A DNA stretch of 64,000 nucleotides from Candidatus Tisiphia endosymbiont of Dioctria linearis (lineage in GTDB: Bacteria > Pseudomonadota > Alphaproteobacteria > Rickettsiales > Rickettsiaceae): contig NZ_OZ032156.1 of assembly GCF_964026545.1 (NCBI RefSeq), positions 62,001 to 126,000 of the forward strand, in the 5' to 3' direction. The notes below the pieces were generated by a model. That model saw nothing but the letters and a program-made list of their open reading frames with translations. It had not been told where the DNA came from and ran no database searches. Both the position numbers and the translations under genes were made by a program. Shown here piece after piece: positions 48,149 to 58,860 of this stretch. Position 1 is the stretch's first letter. Each line of letters starts with the position of its first letter.

Positions 48149-49027
48149 ATGATACAAAAATTCATCCAAGTTGGACCGTATATTAATTGGTTTGGCTCAC
48201 AATATATCCCATCTCATAAGCTGGCTTATCTTGAATTTGGCAACCCTAATAATAAAAATGTCATAGTCTGTGCCCATGGCTTGACTAGAAATGCTCATGA
48301 TTTTGATAAAATTGCTATGGCATTAAGTGATAAATTTCGAGTAATTGCTATAGATTATCCAGGGCGTGGAAATAGTGATGTTTTTAAAAAGAAAGAGCAT
48401 TATAACTATCCAGTATATATAAAAGATACAGTACTTTTTCTAAGGAAGTTAGCTATTAAGAACTGTATTTGGCTTGGTAGTTCCATGGGTGGAATAATTG
48501 GTATGGTTCTAGCTAGTCGATATAACAAACTTATCAAAGCCATGATTATCAATGATATAGGTCCTTTTATTCCGTCATCCCCTTTAGTTAAAATTGGTCT
48601 ATATGCAGGCCAAGTACCCTTATTTGTTGATTTAGCTAGTGCCAAGCAACATTTAAAGCTAATATATAGCCAATTTGGTATTAGTAGTGAGGAAGATTGG
48701 GATTATCTTACCAAATATAGTTTTATAAAGACTCAAGATGGAAAATATAAAATGAATTATGATCCTGACATAGTACATGGTATGAGTGCTAATGCGAGTA
48801 AGCAAAAAAATGTTGATATGTGGGCTATATGGAATAAAATTATTTGTAAATTATTGGTTATCCATGGAGCTAAGTCTGATATTTTACAACAATCTACTAT
48901 TGAACAAATGAAAAAAAATAAAGAGCTGGAACTTTTTGTTGTTGATTATGCTGGTCATGTACCTTCGTTAATGACTAGTGATCAAATTAACTATATAAAA
49001 TTCTGGTTAGATGGCTTGGCTAAATGA
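48149..49027 (+). CDS. alpha/beta hydrolase
   Basis: The 292-residue protein has the oxyanion segment CAHGLTRNAHDFDKI, the nucleophile elbow GSSMGGIIGM with a catalytic Ser, a late Asp in HGAKSDIL and His in DYAGHVPSL. The family is broad and the substrate is unknown. trxB follows after a short gap. Confidence 0.88.
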   Translation: MIQKFIQVGPYINWFGSQYIPSHKLAYLEFGNPNNKNVIVCAHGLTRNAHDFDKIAMALSDKFRVIAIDYPGRGNSDVFKKKEHYNYPVYIKDTVLFLRKLAIKNCIWLGSSMGGIIGMVLASRYNKLIKAMIINDIGPFIPSSPLVKIGLYAGQVPLFVDLASAKQHLKLIYSQFGISSEEDWDYLTKYSFIKTQDGKYKMNYDPDIVHGMSANASKQKNVDMWAIWNKIICKLLVIHGAKSDILQQSTIEQMKKNKELELFVVDYAGHVPSLMTSDQINYIKFWLDGLAK

Positions 49028-49061
49028 CCTGGCTAAATGATTTTTGACAAGGATATTAATT

Positions 49062-49994
49062 ATGACTATTTCTACTAAAGTACTTATTATAGGTTCAGGT
49101 CCTGCTGGCTTAAGTGCGGCAATCTATACAGCTAGGGCAGCACTAAATCCGATATTATTACATGGTATGCAGCCAGGCGGACAGCTAACCATTACGACAG
49201 ATGTTGAAAATTATCCAGGTTTTGCTGATCCGGTTCAAGGTCCTTGGTTAATGGAGCAAATGACTCAGCAGGCAAAAAATGTTGGGGCAGAAATTATCTA
49301 CGATTATGTAGAAAAGGTAGATTTATCAAAAAAACCCTTAGTGGTGACCACTGGATCTGGTATAATTTACTGGGCGGATAGTCTTATAATATGTACCGGG
49401 GCGGAAGCCAAATGGCTTAATATTCCTTCCGAAGGACAATTCAAAGGATGTGGGGTCTCAGCTTGTGCCACTTGCGATGGTTTCTTTTTTAAAAATCAGC
49501 ACGTATTAGTTATTGGTGGAGGTAATAGTGCTGTTGAAGAGGCGTTATATTTAACCAATCATGCATGTCAGGTGACTATTGTGCATCGTGGGGATAGTTT
49601 TAGAGCCGAGAAAATTTTACAAGACAGATTATTTAAAAATCCTAAAATATCTGTCGTTTGGAATCATAAGCTGATTGAAGTTATCGGTACTGATAATCCT
49701 AAATCAGTTAGCTCAGCTAGGCTAGAAAATACCCAAACAGGTGAGGTTAGCTCAATTGACTGTACTGGTATATTCATAGCGATTGGACATATGCCAAATA
49801 CTAGTTTGTTCAAAGGACAACTAGATATAGATAGTGATAATTATATTATTACTAAACCAAATTCAACGGAAACCAGTATTAAAGGTGTTTTTGCCGCTGG
49901 AGATGTACAAGATAAAATTTTTAGACAAGCAGTTACTGCTGCTGGTACTGGGTGTATGGCAGCTTTAGAAGCAGAAAAGTTTTTAAATAATTAG
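49062..49994 (+). CDS. trxB: thioredoxin reductase
   Basis: The 310-residue protein from ATG 49062 has the FAD motif GSGPAGLSAAIYTARA, the redox pair in ACATCDGFF, the NADPH motif GGGNSAVEEALYL and the C-terminal AAGDVQDKIFRQAVTAAGTG. It reduces thioredoxin. The preferred start has AAGGA at a suitable distance; an earlier ATG-like start at 49044 adds six residues. Confidence 0.96.
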   Translation: MTISTKVLIIGSGPAGLSAAIYTARAALNPILLHGMQPGGQLTITTDVENYPGFADPVQGPWLMEQMTQQAKNVGAEIIYDYVEKVDLSKKPLVVTTGSGIIYWADSLIICTGAEAKWLNIPSEGQFKGCGVSACATCDGFFFKNQHVLVIGGGNSAVEEALYLTNHACQVTIVHRGDSFRAEKILQDRLFKNPKISVVWNHKLIEVIGTDNPKSVSSARLENTQTGEVSSIDCTGIFIAIGHMPNTSLFKGQLDIDSDNYIITKPNSTETSIKGVFAAGDVQDKIFRQAVTAAGTGCMAALEAEKFLNN

Positions 49995-50015
49995 ACCTAA
50001 ACATAAGAAAAAATT

Positions 50016-51506
50016 ATGGCTCGCAGTAAAGCGATTGATAAAGCAGATAAGTTAAGCGGCTCGAATGAGTCAGGTATAGTCATGCCTGTTGCTCGAACTT
50101 TACCGGAAAACGTTCAAGCTGAGCAAATGTTAATAGGAGCGATTTTAGTTAACCATGATTACTACAATATTGTTTCAGAATTCCTAAGACCAAATCATTT
50201 TTTTGAGCCACTACATCAAAAAATCTATAATTCTATTGAAGTTATCACAGAAAAAGGCTTAATCGCTACTCCAATAACGCTTAGAAGCATGTTAGAAAAA
50301 GATGAATTATTTCAGCAATTAGGTGGTAGTGACTATTTAAATAAATTAGTCACTCTGTCAATGATGGTAATTAATCCTCTAGATTATGGAAAAATAATCT
50401 ATGATTTGGCAATAAGGCGTAATTTAATTCAGATAGGGGAAGAGGTAGTTAATAATGCTTATGATGCTTCTTTAGAATATGATTCAAGTCAGCAAATAGA
50501 ACATGCAGAAGGTAAGCTTTATAACCTTGCTAGTGAAGGAGTGAATGATAAGAGCTTTGTTAAAATTGGGCTATCTCTCTCAGAGTCTCTTGCCAGTATT
50601 AACAGGGCAATGAAGAATTCTAATCATGTAATAGGTATTTCTACCGGCTTAATTGATTTAGATGAAAAATTATCAGGTTTTCATAACTCAGATTTAGTTA
50701 TTATTGCTGGGCGTCCATCAATGGGGAAAACAGCTTTTGCTATAAATCTTGCAGTAAATAGTTGTAAAGTTCTACAGCAAAAAAATAATGAACAAGAAAC
50801 AGAAGGTCAATCAGTAGGATTTTTCTCTCTTGAAATGTCATCTGAGCAACTTACTACTCGTATTCTGTCAATGCATACTGAAATTAATTCATCTGCTCTT
50901 CGGTCAGGTCATGTGACGGAAGAGAATTATAATCGATTACGCAGAGAAGTTACAACCCTTTCTGACCTACCATTTTTTATTGATGATACACCGGCTTTAT
51001 CTATTGCTGCTATTCGTACTAGGGCTAGAAAAATGAAGCGTAAGCATAATCTTGGTATATTATTTATAGATTATCTGCAGTTAATTAGAGGAATAAACAA
51101 ATCAGAGAATAGGGTAAATGAAATTTCAGAAATTACTCAAGGGTTAAAAGCTATAGCCAAAGAATTAAATATTCCTGTAATTGCTTTATCACAATTATCT
51201 AGAGCTGTCGAACTTAGAGAAGATAAAAAGCCGATGTTGTCGGACTTACGGGAATCTGGGTCTATTGAACAAGATTCTGATATAGTAATGTTTATTTATC
51301 GGGAAGAATATTACTTAACCCGTAAAGAACCTTCGGCGGGTGATGCAAAACATGCAGAGTGGTTAAGTAAGTTAAATCAAGTATATAATGTTGCGGATAT
51401 TATAATAGCGAAACATCGTAATGGTCCTGTTGGCAATGTTCATCTTCACTATGATAGTCAGCATTCAAAATTTGGTAATTTACAAAAAAAACTACTTGGG
51501 AAATAA
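50016..51506 (+). CDS. dnaB: replicative DNA helicase DnaB
   Basis: The 496-residue protein has the N-terminal DnaG-binding domain (NVQAEQMLIGAILVNHDYY), Walker A GRPSMGKTAFAIN, GFFSLEMSSEQL, Walker B ILFIDYLQLI, and SDLRESGSIEQDSD near the end. It unwinds DNA at the fork. No intein is present. It follows trxB after 21 bases. Confidence 0.98.
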   Translation: MARSKAIDKADKLSGSNESGIVMPVARTLPENVQAEQMLIGAILVNHDYYNIVSEFLRPNHFFEPLHQKIYNSIEVITEKGLIATPITLRSMLEKDELFQQLGGSDYLNKLVTLSMMVINPLDYGKIIYDLAIRRNLIQIGEEVVNNAYDASLEYDSSQQIEHAEGKLYNLASEGVNDKSFVKIGLSLSESLASINRAMKNSNHVIGISTGLIDLDEKLSGFHNSDLVIIAGRPSMGKTAFAINLAVNSCKVLQQKNNEQETEGQSVGFFSLEMSSEQLTTRILSMHTEINSSALRSGHVTEENYNRLRREVTTLSDLPFFIDDTPALSIAAIRTRARKMKRKHNLGILFIDYLQLIRGINKSENRVNEISEITQGLKAIAKELNIPVIALSQLSRAVELREDKKPMLSDLRESGSIEQDSDIVMFIYREEYYLTRKEPSAGDAKHAEWLSKLNQVYNVADIIIAKHRNGPVGNVHLHYDSQHSKFGNLQKKLLGK

Positions 51507-51538
51507 AGGGCTAAAAATCTTTGATGTTAGTACTGAGA

Positions 51539-51590
51539 CTAGGCTCTGTGAACAAAATTTAAAGTATAAAATGTCATTGCGAGGAGCCGC
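51539..51590 (-). repeat. element arm: 21-base motif plus REP core
   Basis: The bases 51539-51559 are the exact reverse complement of 19916-19936. They continue into aaagtataaaatgtcattgc, which resembles the family-B arm followed by a REP core. It reaches the end of the downstream TPR gene. Confidence 0.6.
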
Positions 51591-51592
51591 TT

Positions 51593-53848
51593 TTACTGTT
51601 CTTCTGCCCATAAACCCATATTATATTTTTTACAATACTTGAACATAGATACAGTATTAGGATGATTTATCCCAAACTCCTTCACTTGAGACTTACCAAA
51701 AAATTTATAACTAAATAAGTTTCTTGCTTTACATGATGCTTTAGCTCCTTGACTATACAACTCACTAACTTGTGCCACATTTTTACGATTATCTCTATAT
51801 ACATAATAATATATGCTGTAAGCTTTATTATATGATTCTATTGCTTCTTTTATCTTATCTTGAGCAAACAAAATATTACCTTGTATTACGTAGCTCAGTG
51901 CTAGACCTATATCTTCTGAATAATCTGCATCTTTAGGATTTCTACGCTCATCGGTTAAAAATATAGAGATAGCCTGTTTAACATGATATGAGGTTTGGTC
52001 TAGCTTATTCAGTCCTAATTCACTTCTTGCCATCTCGGCATAAATAGTACCAAGTATTTCAAGAGACTGTATTTTGTAAGTTTTAAACAAATTATATACT
52101 TGTTTAAGTTGAGCATATGCTTTTGGGTATTCTTTAAGATAATTCAATATTAATGCTTTAGCTATATAAGTATACATAAGAATTAGGTCATCAGTATCTA
52201 ATCCACTTTTAATAAATGTTTCTATAGCTTTATTATTTTGTTCTAATGATTCAGTATATTTTCCTTGTACTAAGAATAACCTTGACTTACCATGATGTAT
52301 ACAACCTAAATCACTTTTATCTATTAAACCTTCATTAAACATTTGTTCTATAATTTGAATATCTTTTTCTGCTTCTTGAACCTGTCCTAATGCAAGATTA
52401 GATATCATTATATTATAGAATAAAGTCCATTTTGAAACTTCATAACCTTTTACATTACTATTATAAAATATTTCTTTCGCTTTTATAAAATATTTTATTG
52501 CCATCCTATAGTTAAGATAATTCGCATAATACGCACCTATTTTTTGCATATATTTTAGATATGTATATTTCTCGTCATTGCTCATTAACCATAATTTAAA
52601 TTTTCCTTGTTGATTAATTTTATTAAACCACTGAATATTTTTCTCTAGCTTATAATAATTAAGAGAATTATTATATTGAGTTGCCAATTGACTATTAAGT
52701 TGCATAAGTTTATATATACTTAAATTATATTTTTTTGAATTTCTTAAAATTATTTCAAAATTTTCTTCCATAGTTTTAGCGCTTCTAAAAATACGGGATT
52801 TTATTACACTCTTTGGCACATATCCAACTAATTTAGTAATGATATCTTCTAAATAGGCTTTATTATTACTAGCACTCTCAGATATTTTCTGAGCAATAAC
52901 ATCGTGCATTTCAAAGATCGGATTAATTTCATGTAGCTCAATGTTAGATATTAAAGCAAATTTAGATAATTGATAGAGATCATCATCAAGAGTATTTTGA
53001 TTATCCGTAATAATTTTTAAAAGTTCTTTCGAGAAACCTTGATTATTTATTAAGGCTATTCTATTTAGTAATTTTTTAGCACTTGGCTTTAACTCATTGA
53101 TAACTAATGTAATATTTAATTTAATTTTGTCTGTTGATTGGTGTATCTTTTCCTTATACTCTTTTTTACCTAAACCTTGTACATTGTTTAATAATTGTGC
53201 ACCTTGTACTATCATGATAGGATAACCAGCAAATTCTTTGCTCAAGAATTTTGCTAATTTGATATCGTTATTTTCTAGAAGATTATTAGCTAGAATAATG
53301 GCTTCACTTTTTTCAAAGACAGTCATTTTGATTATATTAGGTAATATTTCACTATCTTGGGAACAAAATATAACCTGTCCATTATGTTCCCAATCAACGA
53401 ACTATTGAACTTTTTTATTTTCACTTATCTTTAAGTTATCGAATACCAACAACCATTTATCTTGATTCAATAAATAGTTCATTATTTCTTTTCGTATTAA
53501 TGTTATATCTTCTGATAATATTAGATTAGATTTATCAGTACTATTAATAGCTTTTGCTAGCTTTAGCAACTCTTCATTAATATCTAAATTACAGTCAATA
53601 AACCAAATAAGTTTGTAATTATTTTGATTCTCATAACAATACATTCTAGTAAGTTGTGTTTTCCCCATACCACTGGTGCCTACTATGCTTGTTTGTCTGT
53701 ATTTAGTTAAATTATTCTTGAGTAGATTTAGTTGTTTGACATGGTTGACAAAATAACTAACTGGTGTCACAAAATTAAATATTTGTTGTTGAGCAAATGA
53801 AGTATGCGGTATTATTAATAACATTAATATTATAAAATATTTATTCAT
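51593..53848 (-). pseudogene. exported NB-ARC ATPase with TPR repeats, interrupted by one stop
   Basis: Read as one frame this is 751 residues. Residues 1-19 form a signal peptide (NKYFIILMLLIIPHTSFA, cut before QQQ). Walker A VGTSGMGKT (to 64), Walker B KWLLVFDN (131-138), a sensor-like GQVIFCSQD and a GxP motif FAGYPIMIVQGAQ form an NB-ARC/STAND ATPase. The rest, about residues 350-730, is a row of TPR-like helices (e.g. AYAQLKQVYNLFK, AIESYNKAYSIYY). Codon 149 (53404-53402) is TAG, in frame on both sides. An exported NB-ARC is unusual, as these ATPases normally work in cytosol. Confidence 0.82.
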
Positions 53849-53969
53849 TTTATTCTTTTTTTTTTGTATTTATTTACTTACCTTACACATACCCCACAAC
53901 TGTCAAAAGTTAGAAGGTAGAAAGGTTTTAGAGGGCATCATGGCAGTTTAAAAGTTACGGAAAAATAAC

Positions 53970-54135
53970 CGTGTCATTACGAGGAGACATGAGCCAACGA
54001 AGCAATCCATTTTTTTTTGTTGTTTTTATGGATTGCTTCGACTACTACGTAGTCTCGCAATGACGTTGGAAGCTAAAATCGTCATTGCGAGGAGGTATAG
54101 CCGACTAAGCATCATTCCCGCCTAGGTGGGATGAC
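53970..54135. repeat. REP-like repeat cluster and a cctaggtggg hairpin
   Basis: Arms gtcattacgaggagacatga, tggattgcttcgactactac... and gtcattgcgaggaggtatag occur in turn, then attcccgcctaggtgggatg, a separate small palindrome. The last one lies just after the end of the 872-residue gene and could terminate it. The rest of 53849-54147 holds no gene. Confidence 0.8.
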
Positions 54136-54147
54136 ATAGCTGTTTTT

Positions 54148-56766
54148 CTACATATGCTCATCAATCACCGGAACAATACCTTGGAGATACGTCTCTATCT
54201 GGGCTGTGTCACGAACTGCACAATAATTTTTGTAATAGTCAGCTGCGTAAGGTATGGAGGTCATTATAGATAAATCATTTTGAACTTTTACTAATGCAGC
54301 TGCATTGGGTGCACAAAGGTAAGCTTTTATAAAACATGCTACCTCTCCTTGAACACCGTGGACTAAGTTCACATAGTGGGAAAATTCTACTAATTTTTTA
54401 GCAATGCTTGGATTCTTATGGTTAAAATTGTGTGTCTTAGATAAGTACCAATACCCTACTTCATGATTACCTGATTCATATAGGGACTTTAAAGTTTCCT
54501 CAGCAACATCTTTATATATATCATGATTATAAGCAGCAGCCTCCCCAAACTCATTTGAAGCTTGCTCCTTCTTTCCTAAAGACAAGAGAATCTTACCTTT
54601 AGATAGAAAGAGTTCAGCTTGCTGTTTAAGGTTGTCCGTTTTACTTTTAGCAGCAGTAAGAGCAGCAAGCTGTATATCTGTATCTGTTGTTTTTTCTGCT
54701 ATTGTTTTTAATAACTGATAATTCTCTTCAGAAGTTGCCCTTAAATTTTTACAAGATTCAATACAACTATTATAAAGCTCTAGTTCACTATATTTCTTAG
54801 CTAATAAACTCAAAACTTTATTATCCCTAATGCCCCTATATGCCTCTGGAGATATTGTAGCAATTTTACCACAAATTTCTTCAGCTTTTTCTTGGTTGTT
54901 TAAAGATAAAAATCCAGAAGCTAAGACCTCCAAAGTTTTTACATCATTAACGGTTTCATATACATTAATGCCTTTCTTAATAGCATTATCACAATCTACT
55001 ATAATTTGCTTCATAGTATCTGTTTTGCTTGAAGTAATAAACTCCTTTACATTTTCTAGTATAGTTGTTTTAAGAACCTCAGCGGCAGCAGTCTCAATGG
55101 CGGCGATATCGGCTGCTACTTTAAAAGGATCCGGATATAGGTTGCTATTGGAGACAGGCTTATTGGAGACAGGATTCGTGACAACAGACTCATATGGAGG
55201 CAAATCTGAAAGAAGAGAGTCACTGGCTGTAGTTTCTTCTTTAACAGATGAACCTTGACCTTGAGTTGCCTTTACCGAAGGAGGCAAATCTGAAAGAAGA
55301 GGAGCACTGGCTTTATATGGACCTTGATCGTGTAATGTCGCTAGTTGTTTAGTTTTTTCATCTTCGATTTGGGCTAGTTGTTGATTTTTTTGAGCTGCGA
55401 GTTCAGCCGTAAGTTTAGCTGTTGCGGCTTCTAGTTCAGTGTTAAATTGGGTTTCTACATTGATTACTTCAGCCTTAGCTTGAGTATTAACAAGTTTCGC
55501 ACCAAGTTTTACTTTTGCCTTTTCCAGTACCTTAAGTTCTTTTTGTACTTTTTGTTGTGCCGGAGTTAAAGTAACAGTTGGAGATACCTGTGCCTTTTCC
55601 TGCGCCTCTTCCTGTTTTTGTTTAGGGGTATATTGTTCAGCAAGAGTCCCAGCTTCTGCAGCAAGAGTATTGCAGTTATTCTTGAGTATATAATCAGCAC
55701 TTTTAGTATTTTCAGTATTTTTAGTAAATACAATTTTATCAGATATATTTTGCAATGCAGTTTGTAAATCTTTATACATACCACAAATAGTTTTATTACC
55801 TTCAGGAATTTGGGATGAAGAAATTTTTAATTTAAACTCATTAAAAGCTTTTATGTATGCATCTGCTTTGTTTTGTAAACTCTCAAAGGAGTCATCTTCT
55901 TCTATACAGTTTAAGTATAACTTAAATACCTTAAGACTATTGCCCTTTTCCCGTAAATACATCGTCTCATTATAAGCCTCTGTATATTTTTTATTTTTTA
56001 AATGTGATTCCACTTTTGTCCGAACAGTTTCTTGTAAATAGCTGTATAGTTCAAGATATTCATCGTTAACAATTTGTCCATTTTTCTTCATTTCTGCATA
56101 TTTTTTAGCTGATGGTTCTAGTTCCAATATAAATTTATCTGTGTTAAGCCTATCTGCTGTACGCATATCTAATAAGTATTTAAGTACATCTTCCTTCTTA
56201 CCTACTCGGACAGCACTAATAGCTTGACACTTGTTTAAGTCAAAAGATAGTTTTGTTTTGATCTTATCTGAAAGCGAATAGTCCTTGATAGTTTTAACTA
56301 AACTATCATATATGCTCTTACTTGATTTATATTCCGATGAATCAAGAGGCTCATTAATTTTTGTTATATTGCCATTTTCTTGAAGAAATTTAATACGACC
56401 TTCAAGGATTGTTTGTAGCCCTGTCATAAAGTCATCTGCATTAGTACTAGTATTTTTCTCCCACGCCTTTAAATATGTACTTGCGTCTTGACCTGCTCGG
56501 AAGGCAATAATGGCTTGACACTTGTTTAAGTCAGACAAAAATGCGGCTTTGTCAGCAGGGGATGAAAATTGCTTGGTGTGTGTTGCCTTGTACTTAAGTG
56601 CGTTATATTCCTTCAGGGCGTCTGAATAGTTGTCTAGAGGGGTGTTAACTATAGCTATATCACCAATCTTTTGGAGACGATTAAGCCTGTTAATCAAGCC
56701 TTCTATTTTGAATGTTATAGAATCTGAGTCTACGCTATCATTGTTCTCATTTTGGGTCTTAGACAT
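54148..56766 (-). CDS. 872-residue repeat-containing protein, unrecognised, effector-like
   Basis: I do not recognise this protein. There is no signal peptide or membrane segment. Residues about 22-102 and 119-201 are a tandem domain repeat sharing INxPLD, a Ser/Tyr-rich link and LNKCQAI-AxRxG. Residues about 385-480 are Ala/Gln/Lys-rich and probably coiled coil. A linker at 485-546 carries LLSDLPP twice (490-496 and 518-524) and is disordered. The C-terminal half (about 550-860) has TPR/SEL-like helices (e.g. ILLSLGKKEQASNEFGEAA). An AGAGGA ribosome site precedes the ATG. Architecture suggests a scaffold or secreted effector; this is inference. Confidence 0.8.
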   Translation of the reverse strand: MSKTQNENNDSVDSDSITFKIEGLINRLNRLQKIGDIAIVNTPLDNYSDALKEYNALKYKATHTKQFSSPADKAAFLSDLNKCQAIIAFRAGQDASTYLKAWEKNTSTNADDFMTGLQTILEGRIKFLQENGNITKINEPLDSSEYKSSKSIYDSLVKTIKDYSLSDKIKTKLSFDLNKCQAISAVRVGKKEDVLKYLLDMRTADRLNTDKFILELEPSAKKYAEMKKNGQIVNDEYLELYSYLQETVRTKVESHLKNKKYTEAYNETMYLREKGNSLKVFKLYLNCIEEDDSFESLQNKADAYIKAFNEFKLKISSSQIPEGNKTICGMYKDLQTALQNISDKIVFTKNTENTKSADYILKNNCNTLAAEAGTLAEQYTPKQKQEEAQEKAQVSPTVTLTPAQQKVQKELKVLEKAKVKLGAKLVNTQAKAEVINVETQFNTELEAATAKLTAELAAQKNQQLAQIEDEKTKQLATLHDQGPYKASAPLLSDLPPSVKATQGQGSSVKEETTASDSLLSDLPPYESVVTNPVSNKPVSNSNLYPDPFKVAADIAAIETAAAEVLKTTILENVKEFITSSKTDTMKQIIVDCDNAIKKGINVYETVNDVKTLEVLASGFLSLNNQEKAEEICGKIATISPEAYRGIRDNKVLSLLAKKYSELELYNSCIESCKNLRATSEENYQLLKTIAEKTTDTDIQLAALTAAKSKTDNLKQQAELFLSKGKILLSLGKKEQASNEFGEAAAYNHDIYKDVAEETLKSLYESGNHEVGYWYLSKTHNFNHKNPSIAKKLVEFSHYVNLVHGVQGEVACFIKAYLCAPNAAALVKVQNDLSIMTSIPYAADYYKNYCAVRDTAQIETYLQGIVPVIDEHM

Positions 56767-57235
56767 AATATCCTCTCATATATTCATTATAATTATTATT
56801 TAGTAACAGATTTTTGCATAACTTTACTAATTGTAAGGTAATTTTGTTGTCAAAATTAAGCAAAAAATCATACTAAATATTTTATTAGTGGAAGTTCTTT
56901 GCTTAATTTTTTTTCCAAATTTCTCTTTCAATAAAGCTATACAAGGAACCTATTATTTAAATTAAGACAGATTTGTAAGTAATAATCAAGTAATATTAAA
57001 CACTTTTTCTTAAAATATAGACAATAATTAGTAACTTTTCTGTAATTTATGATATTTTTGCAAAATCTAAATTATTCAAGTGATTTACAGTGTATATCAA
57101 AACTTTCTTCCACTAAGAGAAAAAGTAATTAAATTTCAATATTTTTTGTAAACTGCTTCGTTATCCTCCAGAAAATAAAAATTATAAAAAACTACAATTT
57201 TTATTGAAAATATGATAAACACTTATGTGCAGTTA
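56767..57235. other. AT-rich gap without a supported gene
   Basis: This stretch is visibly richer in A and T than the genes around it and has no frame I can support. On the reverse strand a TTGACA (56853-56848) lies upstream of the 872-residue gene, but the matching -10 is weak. Confidence 0.5.
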
Positions 57236-57265
57236 ATCCGATTAGCATTGTACCAAATTCACATA

Positions 57266-57357
57266 CGTCATTGCGAGCGAACGTACGTGAGAGTGGCAAT
57301 CTATGAGGCTCATCATATGGATTGCTCTTCGTCAGCTTACGATTTCCTCGCAATGAC
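57266..57357. repeat. REP-like repeat pair
   Basis: Arms gtcattgcgagcgaacgtac... and ...gatttcctcgcaatgacgg are inverted around a spacer, just upstream of gatB. Confidence 0.85.
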
Positions 57358-57411
57358 GGCTAATGATGTTGGGTAAAAGTTATATTAATACTAAACTTAA
57401 AGAGATTTTAA

Positions 57412-58860
57412 ATGGCTTATATTATTGGTAATACAGGTAAATGGCAATATGTGATAGGCGTTGAGATACATGCCCAAATTTCTTCAAAATCCAAACTTTT
57501 CTCTGGTAGTTCTAACGAATTTGCCGCTCCCCCTAATTCACAAGTATCTTTGATTGATGCAGCAATGCCTGGAATGTTACCAATGTTAAATGAATATTGT
57601 GTTCATCAGGCAATTAAAACTGGTCTTGGACTTAATGCGAAAATTAATCTTAATTCAAGATTTGATCGTAAAAATTACTTTTATCCTGATCTACCGCAGG
57701 GTTATCAAATTTCCCAATTTTATCATCCAATTGTCCAAGAGGGCTATTTGGATATAGTAACTGAACAGAAAACAACCAAAAGAATTAGAATTAATCGTTT
57801 GCATTTAGAACAAGATGCTGGTAAGTCCATTCATGATCAATCAGCTCATTATAGCTTCATTGATTTAAACCGTTCTGGTGTAGGATTAATGGAGATTGTT
57901 ACTGAGCCAGACCTTGATTCGCCGGAAGATGCAGCAGCATTTGTTCGTAAACTCAGGACTTTGTTAAGATATATAGGAAGTTGTGATGGTGATATGGAAA
58001 AAGGCTCATTACGTTGTGATGCTAATATTTCGGTTAGGCTTCCTGGGGCTCCACTTGGCACAAGGTGTGAGATCAAGAATATCAATTCGATTCGTAATAT
58101 CATGCGAGCAATAGAGTTTGAAGCAAATAGGCAAGTAAATTTAATTGAAGATGGGCAGACAATAATACAGGAAACTAGATTATTTGATGGAGATACTGGG
58201 GAGACTAGAACGATGCGTCTAAAAGAAGAAGCTCATGATTATCGATATTTCCCTGACCCAGATTTATTGCCAATAGTTATATCTGAGGAGCTAATAGAAC
58301 AATTAGCTCAAGAGCTACCAGAATTACCGGATGCAAAAATTCAAAGATATATGACAGAGTATAGTTTAAATGCTTATGATGCTGAAGTTTTGGTAATTGA
58401 TGAACAGGTGGCAGGTTATTTTGAAGCAGCAGTTAGCTTATGTAATCCAAAGATACTTGCTAATTGGATTATTAGTGAGTTATTTGGTCAGCTTAATAAA
58501 AATTCCATTAGCTTAAGTGACTGTAAAATTACCCCAAAAATGCTTGCTCAAATGGTGAAGCTAATAGAAGATGGGGTAATTTCCGGCAAAATTGCCAAAG
58601 TAGTTTTTGAAACTATGTTTGAAACTGGACAAGAACCGGAAAAAATTATTGAAGAAAAAGACTTAGTGCAAGTGTCAGATAGTGGTATACTAACTGCTAT
58701 AATTGACAGAATATTGTTGGAAAACCCGGACTCTGTTGATTCTTATAGAAGTGGTAAAGATAAATTATTTGGTTTTTTCATTGGACAGGTAATGAAAAAA
58801 ACTGAAGGAAAAGCAAACCCTAACCTAGTGAATGATTTATTAAAGGAGAAATTACAATAA
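57412..58860 (+). CDS. gatB: aspartyl/glutamyl-tRNA amidotransferase subunit B
   Basis: The 482-residue protein opens [20 protein letters not shown], has [27 protein letters not shown], a conserved HLEQDAGKS, and the C-terminal YqeY-like domain. With GatA and GatC it makes Gln-tRNA(Gln) from Glu-tRNA(Gln); these genes are not adjacent. The final bases overlap the proposed tsaD start. Confidence 0.97.
   Translation: MAYIIGNTGKWQYVIGVEIHAQISSKSKLFSGSSNEFAAPPNSQVSLIDAAMPGMLPMLNEYCVHQAIKTGLGLNAKINLNSRFDRKNYFYPDLPQGYQISQFYHPIVQEGYLDIVTEQKTTKRIRINRLHLEQDAGKSIHDQSAHYSFIDLNRSGVGLMEIVTEPDLDSPEDAAAFVRKLRTLLRYIGSCDGDMEKGSLRCDANISVRLPGAPLGTRCEIKNINSIRNIMRAIEFEANRQVNLIEDGQTIIQETRLFDGDTGETRTMRLKEEAHDYRYFPDPDLLPIVISEELIEQLAQELPELPDAKIQRYMTEYSLNAYDAEVLVIDEQVAGYFEAAVSLCNPKILANWIISELFGQLNKNSISLSDCKITPKMLAQMVKLIEDGVISGKIAKVVFETMFETGQEPEKIIEEKDLVQVSDSGILTAIIDRILLENPDSVDSYRSGKDKLFGFFIGQVMKKTEGKANPNLVNDLLKEKLQ

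Noticed and set aside
54830..55258. 142-codon forward frame antisense to the 872-residue gene.
   Set aside because: The reverse-strand frame is six times longer with its own ribosome site; the antisense product has no recognisable feature.
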